Shown here: in pieces, positions 18,247-25,792 of the stretch
How the letters are laid out: every line of letters starts with the position of its first letter
Position numbering within the stretch: position 1 is the first letter of the stretch
DNA from: an uncultured Lachnospiraceae bacterium
Lineage (GTDB): Bacteria; Bacillota; Clostridia; Lachnospirales; Lachnospiraceae
Direction of reading: 5' to 3'
DNA: 64,000 nucleotides
Assembly: GCA_910583605.1 (NCBI GenBank)
Contig: CAJTXN010000008.1
Location: forward strand, 36,799 to 100,798
Notes under the pieces: model-generated
Seen by the model: the letters and a program-made list of their open reading frames with translations, nothing else
What the model was told of the DNA's origin: nothing
The model's database searches: none
Program-made: the position numbers and the translations under genes

Positions 18247-19032
18247 ATGAAAATAGGGATTATCGGAAGCACTGGTGTGCAGATCGGACTTTTGACAGCG
18301 GAATATGAAATGCAGACAATGAAAATGAATGATAAGATATTTAACTATTATAAAGGGATACGTTCCGGTCATGAAATATATTTTGTGACGAGAAATAACT
18401 TTGGCGGTTCAGTGCCGCCGCATTTAGTTGATTATCCCGGGATTATGAAATTGTTTAAGGAACTGGCAGTTGATTTTGTACTTGCAAGTGCAATTGTGGG
18501 AAGTCTTTCGTATGATTATCATACAGGTGATTATGTTGTTCTTGATCAGTTTATTGATATGACAAAGAATAATTATCATACAGTATATGATAACAAGGCA
18601 TTTGCATTTGTTGATTTTACAAACCCATATTGTCCTAAAGTCCGGGAGGCACTTATAAACAGCTGTAAGAATTTAAATGTTTCTTTTCATGCTTCAGGAT
18701 GCTATGTGGGCGTGGACGGACCAAGGTATGAAACTGCTGCAGAGGTAAAAATGTATGGTATGTTAGGAGGTCATGTTGTTGGCATGACAAATGTAACGGA
18801 AGCAATTATGGCACGTGAATTAGGAATATGCTATGGGGCTATAGCATTGATTTCTAATTATGGAGCGGGAATGGATACTGATGAGATATTGAGACAGGAC
18901 TGCTATTCAAAAACAATGGAATATAAAGACAGAACCGTATCAATAATTTGTAATTTGATTGATACAATCCAGGAATATGATACTTGTTCCTGTAAAACGA
19001 AAAATTCAGATATGTTATTTACAAATTTATAA
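18247..19032 (+). CDS. Purine nucleoside / methylthioadenosine phosphorylase family
   Basis: A 261-residue PNP-fold protein: IGIIGSTGV at the N-terminus, GVDGPRYETAAEVKMYGMLG (about residues 157-176), GMTNVTEAIMARELGICYG and the late ISNYGAG. These match the MTAP/PNP family that splits nucleosides with phosphate to give a base and sugar-1-phosphate. In a radical SAM cluster it might remove 5'-deoxyadenosine or methylthioadenosine, or release a sugar phosphate for the product; both are inference. It follows the glycosyltransferase with no gap. Confidence 0.88.
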   Translation: MKIGIIGSTGVQIGLLTAEYEMQTMKMNDKIFNYYKGIRSGHEIYFVTRNNFGGSVPPHLVDYPGIMKLFKELAVDFVLASAIVGSLSYDYHTGDYVVLDQFIDMTKNNYHTVYDNKAFAFVDFTNPYCPKVREALINSCKNLNVSFHASGCYVGVDGPRYETAAEVKMYGMLGGHVVGMTNVTEAIMARELGICYGAIALISNYGAGMDTDEILRQDCYSKTMEYKDRTVSIICNLIDTIQEYDTCSCKTKNSDMLFTNL

Positions 19033-19053
19033 TAGGAAAGGAAGAGATAAGTA

Positions 19054-20952
19054 GTGCAGATTATCGAGAGATTGGGAAATATTCAGATTCCTGATTTTCA
19101 TGAACTGGGTGGAAAAATATATTGGTTGGATTTTTTGAAAAAAAAGGAATATGACGTATCAGAGGGCTACGCTATTCCTAAGTGCTTTTTTGAGCGGTTT
19201 ATTAGCGAAAATAATATAGATATCAATAGTTATAATAACAAATTGGTTTTTAAATATGATGAAATAAGGCAGTCTATATATAAAAATGATTTTCCGGAAG
19301 AAATGAAAAATACTTTGTATGGTGTTTTTTCTGCATTAAAATCTCCGCTAATTGTGAGAAGCTCATCATCCTATGAAGATATGGAAGATTACAGTTGTGC
19401 CGGAATGTTTTCCAGTGTAAATGGTGTGAATGATTTTGAACAGTTTTTAAATGCAATTAAGATATGCTGGATTTCATCATTTAACGAATCGATAGATTAT
19501 TATATAAAAAATACGAGAGACTTTGCAATCAGTCTTCTTGTTCAGGAAGAATTGAATTATGAATTTGGAGGGGTTGCATTTAGTGCAAATCCAATATCGG
19601 GTAATGCAAACGAAATTCTGATTGAAAGCAGTATAAGCGGACCGAAAGCGGTTGTAACGGGGGCCGGAGAAATCGATAATATATTGGTTCGTAAGTATGA
19701 AGAAGAGGAACTGGAACCGGTATTTTTAAAAATTAAAGAGACATTGCTTGTTTTGGAAGGTTATTTTGGTACATATGTCGATATGGAGTGGTTATATAAC
19801 GGTGAAATACTTTATATTCTTCAGGCAAGACCTGTTACTACCATTGAGAAAAATCAACAGTCATATGTTGATGTGGATGATGATGCGGCGATGACATATC
19901 AGCTAAAAAACCTGTCCGGAGTACATTCCAGGTGGCTGGAAAAGAAAAAAAAGGTACGTAAATGTTGCAAACAAAATGATATTAAAATTGGTGGATTTTA
20001 TTATTGGTTTAGAGATAATGATCCGGAAGCCGATTCAATAGATGAGATTTTAAATTTGATGCCAAATGCAAATAGTTTTGAAGTGCATGATGGTAAAAAG
20101 GTTTTGCTTGTTCCAAAAGAAGATGTTAAAGAGACGGTGAAACAATATGCAGCGAGTGTATTGAGAATAGCTGAATCGGTGCCGACGGAGTATTGTGGTT
20201 TTGCAAGTGTGATAGATGATAAATACTATATTGAAGTTGCAAAGGGAGGATTTACCGCTTTTTATTCCGGCGAATTTGAAGTCACAAAGTATGTTCTTGA
20301 TTCGAATGGCAGGAAAGAATCTTCGGATGAAAAATATTTTGATGAGGAATATTTTTATGATGGAAAATGGTGGACGAAACATGCTATAGAGCGAACATTG
20401 GTTAGCCTTTCGGATGAAATTATTAAAGAAGTGATTCGTATTACTTCAACCGTTAATAAAAATTTTGAAAATGCTCGTATAGAATGGTTACTAAACGAAA
20501 ATGGCGTATATTTATTTGATATTACCGTGGAAAATGATAAGCTGCTGTCCAAATATGGAGAGGGAAAGATCATTTCAGCAGGAAAATGTTGTGGAAATGC
20601 AAAGGTATTAAAAGATATTACTGTCTTTGATGATTATATTGATAAAATATCAATTCGAATGGGATATCAATTGATTCAAATGGAAGCCGATGAAAGGATT
20701 AAAAAAATAAAAGATTCTCTATATATAGATGAAGGCGATATAGTTGTTTGCGAATATCCAAATGAGAAACTTGCGGTTATTCTTGATAAAGCAAAGGGGT
20801 TTATTTTTGAAAGAGGATCATTGCTATGTCATTTCGCTATTATTTTAAGAGAGAGGCATATTCCGGCCGTGGTGTATTCAAATGCCCTGGACAGGATAAA
20901 GGATAGCCAAATGGTATCAATTTCGGATGGTGAGGTGAAAATTGAGAAATAA
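19054..20952 (+). CDS. PEP-synthase-like phosphotransferase with rifampin-phosphotransferase-like layout
   Basis: A 632-residue protein from a GTG start with AGGAAAGGAAGAG upstream. Residues 1-265 are the PEP synthase/PPDK ATP-binding domain (VRSSSSYEDMEDYSCAGMFS at 101-120; QARPVTT at 257-263). Residues 285-500 form an unfamiliar middle domain shared with the protein at 16297. Residues 505-632 are a swivelling phosphohistidine domain with the expected His593 in LLCHFAII and IPAVV after it. The PEP/pyruvate barrel is absent. ATP domain, substrate domain and His domain in this order is the layout of rifampin phosphotransferase, so it probably phosphorylates a small molecule from ATP, releasing AMP and phosphate. 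Confidence 0.85.
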   Translation: MQIIERLGNIQIPDFHELGGKIYWLDFLKKKEYDVSEGYAIPKCFFERFISENNIDINSYNNKLVFKYDEIRQSIYKNDFPEEMKNTLYGVFSALKSPLIVRSSSSYEDMEDYSCAGMFSSVNGVNDFEQFLNAIKICWISSFNESIDYYIKNTRDFAISLLVQEELNYEFGGVAFSANPISGNANEILIESSISGPKAVVTGAGEIDNILVRKYEEEELEPVFLKIKETLLVLEGYFGTYVDMEWLYNGEILYILQARPVTTIEKNQQSYVDVDDDAAMTYQLKNLSGVHSRWLEKKKKVRKCCKQNDIKIGGFYYWFRDNDPEADSIDEILNLMPNANSFEVHDGKKVLLVPKEDVKETVKQYAASVLRIAESVPTEYCGFASVIDDKYYIEVAKGGFTAFYSGEFEVTKYVLDSNGRKESSDEKYFDEEYFYDGKWWTKHAIERTLVSLSDEIIKEVIRITSTVNKNFENARIEWLLNENGVYLFDITVENDKLLSKYGEGKIISAGKCCGNAKVLKDITVFDDYIDKISIRMGYQLIQMEADERIKKIKDSLYIDEGDIVVCEYPNEKLAVILDKAKGFIFERGSLLCHFAIILRERHIPAVVYSNALDRIKDSQMVSISDGEVKIEK

Positions 20953-20990
20953 ATTTATAAGACGATTATTATGTTTCGGGAGGCAAAGTT

Positions 20991-21431
20991 ATGAATGAAA
21001 AGGACATGGCGTTCCTGATTATTAAGCATGAGGCAGTTCAGCGGGGACTGATCGGTGAAATATTAGGACGTATAGAAAAAAAAGGCTTGAAGATAATAGC
21101 CTTAAAAATGTTTGAGATGAAAAAGGAGCAGGTGATGTGTCTGTATGATAATTGCACGGAATTATCTTTTTTTGAAGAACTTTTGAAATATAATTCAGAT
21201 TGTCCGGTTATCGGTATTGTCGTTGCAGGACCGGATGCAAATAAGGGAGCAAATGAAGTGTGCGGGGTAATTGGTCTGGGTGGAACCGTCCGGGGAGATT
21301 ATGCGCTTTGTAATTCACGTAATGTTCTGCATTGTTCGGATGAAGGAAAGACACAAAGGGAAATTGATTTATTTTTTAGTAACGAGGAGATGTTTTATTA
21401 CAGTAATGCCTGGGAAGGATGGCTAAAATAG
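20991..21431 (+). CDS. Nucleoside diphosphate kinase family protein
   Basis: A 146-residue protein that follows the NDK fold: FLIIKHEAVQRGLIGEILGR at the start, GGTVRGDYA and NVLHCSDEGKTQREIDLFF, which holds the catalytic His. The usual KP(D/N) at the N-terminus is KHE, and the central part is shortened or diverged (HY...PFF is replaced by SFFEELLKYN). It may regenerate NTPs or act on a pathway-specific nucleotide. GGGAGG precedes the start. It is divergent enough to suspect a specialised role. Confidence 0.87.
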   Translation: MNEKDMAFLIIKHEAVQRGLIGEILGRIEKKGLKIIALKMFEMKKEQVMCLYDNCTELSFFEELLKYNSDCPVIGIVVAGPDANKGANEVCGVIGLGGTVRGDYALCNSRNVLHCSDEGKTQREIDLFFSNEEMFYYSNAWEGWLK

Positions 21432-21467
21432 TTATGACTATAATAAAAGCGGGACGGTGGTTTGAAT

Positions 21468-22106
21468 ATGAATTACTTTTATGTGCTTGAAGGAATAAGT
21501 TGTGCAGGGAAGACATCAACCATAAATTGTCTGGAAAAAAAAGGGGCATATATTATTCGTGAGAATGTCACTTTTTGCAATGACTTTCCGCCTTTACCAA
21601 CAAACTATATTGAATCCCGCAGAAATGAAAAGTTTATTTTAGAACTTGAAAAAAAGAGATGCAATATTGCTGAGGGAAGAGATGGTCTTTCAGTTGCAGA
21701 TCGAATGATAATATCTTCGATGGCGATAAGTTATGCATGGGATTATGGAACTATTCATAATTTTATTCAGGATATTATCATGAGCATTAGAAATACAGAT
21801 AATCTTTTACTTTGTGATTGTAATTTTTATCTGGACGTTAAGTATGAAGATGTTATTGAGCGAAATAAGAAGCGGCGTAGTCTTTTGGGAAAGGCATGGG
21901 TTGGTGAAAATATCATTAAACGGCAAAGATATTTTTATGATGTATATAAGGATATTGTACGGTCGGAAAATTGGTATGATATTAATTCTTCCGTTTTATC
22001 CACGGAGCAGATTTCTGAAATTATTATATCAACCCGGATAGAAAGACAGCAAGTTACTAAAGAACAGCGTATTGAGGAGTTTATAAAGTTGGATGAAAAT
22101 ATATAA
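21468..22106 (+). CDS. Thymidylate-kinase-like P-loop kinase
   Basis: A 212-residue protein with Walker A GISCAGKTST at residue 9, then RDGLSVADRMIIS in the position of the DR motif of nucleoside/nucleotide kinases, and a LID-like basic segment (RNKKRRSLLGKAW). It resembles the dTMP kinase / AAA_33 small-molecule kinase group. ATG 21468 is preceded by GGTGG at 8 bases. The substrate is unknown; next to an NDK it might feed a nucleotide intermediate. It overlaps the next gene by 14 bases. Confidence 0.78.
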   Translation: MNYFYVLEGISCAGKTSTINCLEKKGAYIIRENVTFCNDFPPLPTNYIESRRNEKFILELEKKRCNIAEGRDGLSVADRMIISSMAISYAWDYGTIHNFIQDIIMSIRNTDNLLLCDCNFYLDVKYEDVIERNKKRRSLLGKAWVGENIIKRQRYFYDVYKDIVRSENWYDINSSVLSTEQISEIIISTRIERQQVTKEQRIEEFIKLDENI

Positions 22107-23181
22107 CTATATCTGGGGGATTATTCCGCCTCATTTGAATGACTGGCTGCGATACAAAATCGTTCCGAATAATAAAAAATATGATAAAAGCTTATTAAAC
22201 AGAAAGAAGATTTTTGTGTTTATTTGCGCGGATTATGCCAATATGGGTGATATTGCCATTACATTTTCCCAAATAAACTTTCTTGAGAAAAATTTTCCGG
22301 AATATAAAGTAATTCCACATCTGATTAGTGATATATACAGGGATATGAAAAGTTTGAAGAAAATTGTAAATAAGGATGACATTATTACAATGATAGGCGG
22401 AGGAAATAACGGATGCCTATATCCAGGAATAGAATTTTGCAGATTATTTGTAATACAAAATTTCACAAATAACCTGATTGTTTCATTTCCTCAATCGATT
22501 TCATTGTCTGATGGTATTATTGGAAACAGGATATTAAGGAAGATGAAAAATATTTATGGCAGGCATAATCATTTGGTTTTGTGTGCAAGAGAGATTTCTA
22601 CATATAAAACATATAAAGAAATATTTAGGAATAACAATGCATTATTGATTCCGGATATTGTATTATACAATACTGATAACCGAGAATTATTTAAGTTCAG
22701 AAAAAAAGACAGTATATTGATTTGCAGAAGAAGTGATGCAGAATGTAATATATCGGATGTGTTTTGGAAATCAGTAGAGGATATCTGTAAACAATTTGGA
22801 AGGGTTACTTATCAGGATACCGTTCTGAACAAATCATATTATGACTTTGAGAGTCAGTATAAGGATTTGAATGATATGATAAATTGTTACCGGGAAGCAG
22901 GCATGGTAGTTACCGATCGTTTACACGGAATGATCTTCAGCTATATCACCGGAACGCCATGCATTGTATTTCCCAGTGCAACAGATAAAATTTGCAGAAG
23001 TTATGATTGGATAAGAGAATGTAATTTTGTTTTTTTATTAAATGATGAAAATATAGATGAGTTTGCCGCTGTACTGGATTGGGCGGGTAAAATAAAAGAA
23101 TTAAGGTATGCTGATTTAGGCGGGCATTTTGAAATGCTGTCGTCATGCATTAGAAAGGAAATGAATGAGTTACGAGAATAG
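22093..23181 (+). CDS. Polysaccharide pyruvyl transferase family protein
   Basis: A 362-residue GT-B-like protein. ICADYANMGDIAITFSQINF near residue 44, ITMIGGGNNGCLYPG near 100, and late VVTDRLHGMIFSYITGTPCI are the typical CsaB/WcaK family motifs. Members add a pyruvate ketal from PEP to sugars, though some are glycosyltransferase-like. It overlaps both neighbours, so it belongs to the same translational unit. Its presence suggests that the product contains a hexose-like moiety. Confidence 0.88.
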   Translation: MKIYNYIWGIIPPHLNDWLRYKIVPNNKKYDKSLLNRKKIFVFICADYANMGDIAITFSQINFLEKNFPEYKVIPHLISDIYRDMKSLKKIVNKDDIITMIGGGNNGCLYPGIEFCRLFVIQNFTNNLIVSFPQSISLSDGIIGNRILRKMKNIYGRHNHLVLCAREISTYKTYKEIFRNNNALLIPDIVLYNTDNRELFKFRKKDSILICRRSDAECNISDVFWKSVEDICKQFGRVTYQDTVLNKSYYDFESQYKDLNDMINCYREAGMVVTDRLHGMIFSYITGTPCIVFPSATDKICRSYDWIRECNFVFLLNDENIDEFAAVLDWAGKIKELRYADLGGHFEMLSSCIRKEMNELRE

Positions 23182-23695
23182 ATGGAAAGAAGAATTTGAA
23201 TATGATGAACGGTTTATAAACAGATATAGAAAACTACTTGGTATGTTAGATGGGGTTTCTTTTTCGTCTGTTCTGGATTTGGGATGCGGAGTTCAGTATT
23301 TAAAGAGGCTTATACCCGATGAAGTGTACTATACAGGGGTTGATCTGTATAAGCATAAAGAAGATACTTTAGTATGTGATTTTAACAAAAAAGAATTTGT
23401 TTATGAATTAGACGCATATGATCTCACAATATCTGCAGGAGTATTGGAATATATATATGAAATACCAGGCTTTATACATAATATATCTTGTGTAACTGCG
23501 GATTTCTATTTATGCAGTTATCATTTCAGGGAATTTACAAAGTATAAACCGGATATTTGGACAGATACAATATTATCGTTTAGGGAATTTGTTGAAATAG
23601 CGGAAAAAGAAAATTTTGTATTAGTAAAGGCTGTTACAAAAGCAAACGACAGAGAAGATAATAGGGCAACATTAATGCTATTTGAAAAGAGGTAA
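23165..23695 (+). CDS. Class I SAM-dependent methyltransferase
   Basis: A 176-residue protein with motif I VLDLGCGVQYLKRL (about residue 37), an acidic YYTGVDLY as motif II and the post-II region YDLTISAGVLEYIYE. It is short, without an added substrate domain, and resembles small-molecule methyltransferases. It overlaps the pyruvyl transferase gene by 17 bases. The methyl acceptor is unknown. Confidence 0.82.
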   Translation: MSYENRWKEEFEYDERFINRYRKLLGMLDGVSFSSVLDLGCGVQYLKRLIPDEVYYTGVDLYKHKEDTLVCDFNKKEFVYELDAYDLTISAGVLEYIYEIPGFIHNISCVTADFYLCSYHFREFTKYKPDIWTDTILSFREFVEIAEKENFVLVKAVTKANDREDNRATLMLFEKR

Positions 23696-23733
23696 TCTGG
23701 AAAAAGTTTGTGATAATAAAAAGAAGGGAGAAT

Positions 23734-23781
23734 ATGACATCAAAATTGAAGTGTGTCATAAAAAGAAGATATGAATATTAA
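23734..23781 (+). CDS. Possible 15-residue leader ORF overlapping the carrier protein start
   Basis: ATG 23734 follows AAGAAGGGAG closely and encodes MTSKLKCVIKRRYEY before a stop at 23779-23781, which overlaps the carrier protein start (23771) by 11 bases. A small 6-base hairpin (ATGACA / TGTCAT) covers its start. It may couple translation to the carrier gene, whose own ribosome site is weak, or it may be chance. There is no coding evidence beyond the position of the ribosome site. Confidence 0.3.
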   Translation: MTSKLKCVIKRRYEY

Positions 23782-24022
23782 AGAAACAGTAATAATGTGT
23801 TGCAAGGAGGTTATTGAAAAAAGTAAAGGAAATATTGAGGTTGATATGGATACCGTCATCTCCAGGGATACAGGGATAGATTCCCTTGGAATCGTAAATC
23901 TGGTTTTGGAATTAGAAGATAAATTTGGCGTTGAATTGGATAATTATCTTGCTGACATAAGAAAATGTGAAACCGTAAGGGATTTGGCTGGCGTGATGAC
24001 CGGGGTAATTGAGAAAGAATAA
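23771..24022 (+). CDS. Acyl/peptidyl carrier protein
   Basis: An 83-residue carrier protein with the phosphopantetheine site Ser38 in DTGIDSLGIVNLV, and a following helix LELEDKFGVEL typical of ACPs. It is acidic, of normal length, and has no neighbouring fatty-acid or polyketide genes. The next gene, a class-II synthetase-like ligase, is its likely loader, and a BtrH-like protein downstream its likely off-loader. No phosphopantetheinyl transferase is in the window, so a housekeeping one must modify it. Confidence 0.93.
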   Translation: MNIKETVIMCCKEVIEKSKGNIEVDMDTVISRDTGIDSLGIVNLVLELEDKFGVELDNYLADIRKCETVRDLAGVMTGVIEKE

Positions 24023-24045
24023 TTCTAAAATAAGGAAAGATAGAG

Positions 24046-25206
24046 ATGAAAACGATTAAAATCGAATTAAGCAGCAATGTAGATATGGAAGAGTTTGTTA
24101 AAGTTATCGGATTTATTTCTGAAAGCATTTTAGACTATAAAACGGAAAATAACATGGTGATAGCAGATATAGAGGATAAGGCAGACGAAGAGCATATATC
24201 AATGGCAGTAAAAAATCTGGCGGCAAAATATGTGTCTGCCAGACTCATTGAGAAGAATATTTATCAGAATAGAAAAGAAATTGACCATTATTATAATGAG
24301 TTTAAATCAATATACTATTTTGACGAAGGAATGGCATCTTTATCAGGCGTATCTTTGTTTTTATTCAGATATTTTGAAAATTATTTCGAAAGTAAAATGA
24401 AAGAGATATTTGAGAAAACGGAGTGTAATGTAGTTACTAAATTGTTTCCGGTTCTGTTGCCAATATCCTGTTATAAAAAAACAGGATATTTGAAACGTTC
24501 TCCTCAATATGCCATTTTTTGCTGTTCAGCAGTAGAGAATTTAGATTTACTTAATAATATAAATGAATTTGATGAAAAAGAGTATAAGGAAATCGTTAAT
24601 TATCCGTCATATGCGTTGTCACCATCAGCATGTTTTCATGTATATGAAGAATATAAAAACAAAATATTAGATAAAAATACGGTTGTTACATTTACTCAAA
24701 GTGTATTTAGAAACGAGGGACGATTTAATTTTGCACAATTTGGACGAATGAGAGATTATCATGTAAGAGAAATTGTTTTTATTGGCGATGAGGATTTCGT
24801 TTCGTTATCAAGAGAGAGAATGTTGGAGATTACAAAATCCTTTATTCATGAAATCGATTTGGATGCTAAAATTCAAATAGCATCAGATCCGTTTATTCTG
24901 CCTGAGATGCAAAAATTTAAGAAGATACAAACGATTGACAAAAGCAAATATGAATTACAAATATCATATGAAAAAGAAAAATATATTTCGGTCGCCTCAT
25001 TCAATCTTCATGGTAATGCGTTTTCACATCCGTTTGAATTTACGGTAAAAGATAAGGAAACGGTTACGGGATGTATTGGATATGGATTGGAAAGGTTTGT
25101 ATTTGCTTTTTTGAGTCAATATGGCGAAAACTATGAAAATTGGCCAAAACCGATAAAGCAGGCATATATTTTAGAGAATGGGGGAGCGGAAGAAAATGGT
25201 TCATGA
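24046..25206 (+). CDS. Class-II aaRS-like amino acid:[carrier protein] ligase
   Basis: A 386-residue protein with the class-II core at residues 100-380: motif 2 as SVFRNEGRFNFAQFGRMRDY followed by HVREIVFIG, and motif 3 as GCIGYGLERFVFAFL. There is no tRNA-binding arm. Cys-rich strands (FCCSAVENL; SPSACFHVYEEY) fall where atypical seryl-tRNA synthetases and amino acid:carrier protein ligases bind zinc. Known members activate glycine or alanine with ATP and load it on the phosphopantetheine arm of a small carrier protein. The adjacent carrier gene, 23 bases upstream, strongly supports this activity. Amino acid identity is unknown. Confidence 0.82.
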   Translation: MKTIKIELSSNVDMEEFVKVIGFISESILDYKTENNMVIADIEDKADEEHISMAVKNLAAKYVSARLIEKNIYQNRKEIDHYYNEFKSIYYFDEGMASLSGVSLFLFRYFENYFESKMKEIFEKTECNVVTKLFPVLLPISCYKKTGYLKRSPQYAIFCCSAVENLDLLNNINEFDEKEYKEIVNYPSYALSPSACFHVYEEYKNKILDKNTVVTFTQSVFRNEGRFNFAQFGRMRDYHVREIVFIGDEDFVSLSRERMLEITKSFIHEIDLDAKIQIASDPFILPEMQKFKKIQTIDKSKYELQISYEKEKYISVASFNLHGNAFSHPFEFTVKDKETVTGCIGYGLERFVFAFLSQYGENYENWPKPIKQAYILENGGAEENGS

Positions 25207-25792
25207 AGAAAAAGAGATAAAGGTGTTATTGACTAAGGAAGAATATGAGATGATACAATCATTATTTTCTTTTGAAAAACCGTATGTTCAGAGTAATTAT
25301 TATTATGGTCATGAAAATATCGATACGCGTATTACGATCAGGATTCGAAAGAAAAACGATTTGAAATTACAGATTAAAATACCGGTTTGTATTAACGGCT
25401 CCCTTCATATAAAGGAAGAATATGAAGGAGCAATAGATGAGATTTATGATATCCTTCCGTTCGAAAAGGTAAAAAATATTTATGATGTTGGCGTTGACAG
25501 CGATTTGTATCTGCTGGGCAAACTATGCACAAATAGAAGAGTTTGTACGTTGTTTCCTGATATTGAAATAGCGTTGGATATGAACGAATATTTGGGAAAA
25601 ATTGATTACGAACTGGAAATAGAATATAAAGGCGGATATCCAACGCAAGTGATAGACATATTGGAGAGCGAAAATATTTTTCTAAAAGGTAACACAAAGG
25701 GTAAAAAAACCAGATTTATGGAACAGCTTCAAGAAGGTTGTGCCTGCAAAAGAGAGAATAAAGGAGAGTGGATGCAAGGTTATGATAAATAA
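25196..25792 (+). CDS. CYTH-domain (triphosphate tunnel) protein
   Basis: A 198-residue protein opening with the CYTH signature Glu-x-Glu-x-Lys (EKEIK at residues 5-9), then alternating charged strands (RITIRIRKKND, LKLQIKI, YELEIEYKG) that form the tunnel, and KKTRF near the end. CYTH enzymes hydrolyse triphosphates or bind phosphorylated compounds. ATG 25196 is preferred because GGGGGAG lies 10 bases upstream; it overlaps the ligase gene by 11 bases. In this cluster it may act on a triphosphate intermediate or on pyrophosphate-type products. Confidence 0.82.
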   Translation: MVHEEKEIKVLLTKEEYEMIQSLFSFEKPYVQSNYYYGHENIDTRITIRIRKKNDLKLQIKIPVCINGSLHIKEEYEGAIDEIYDILPFEKVKNIYDVGVDSDLYLLGKLCTNRRVCTLFPDIEIALDMNEYLGKIDYELEIEYKGGYPTQVIDILESENIFLKGNTKGKKTRFMEQLQEGCACKRENKGEWMQGYDK

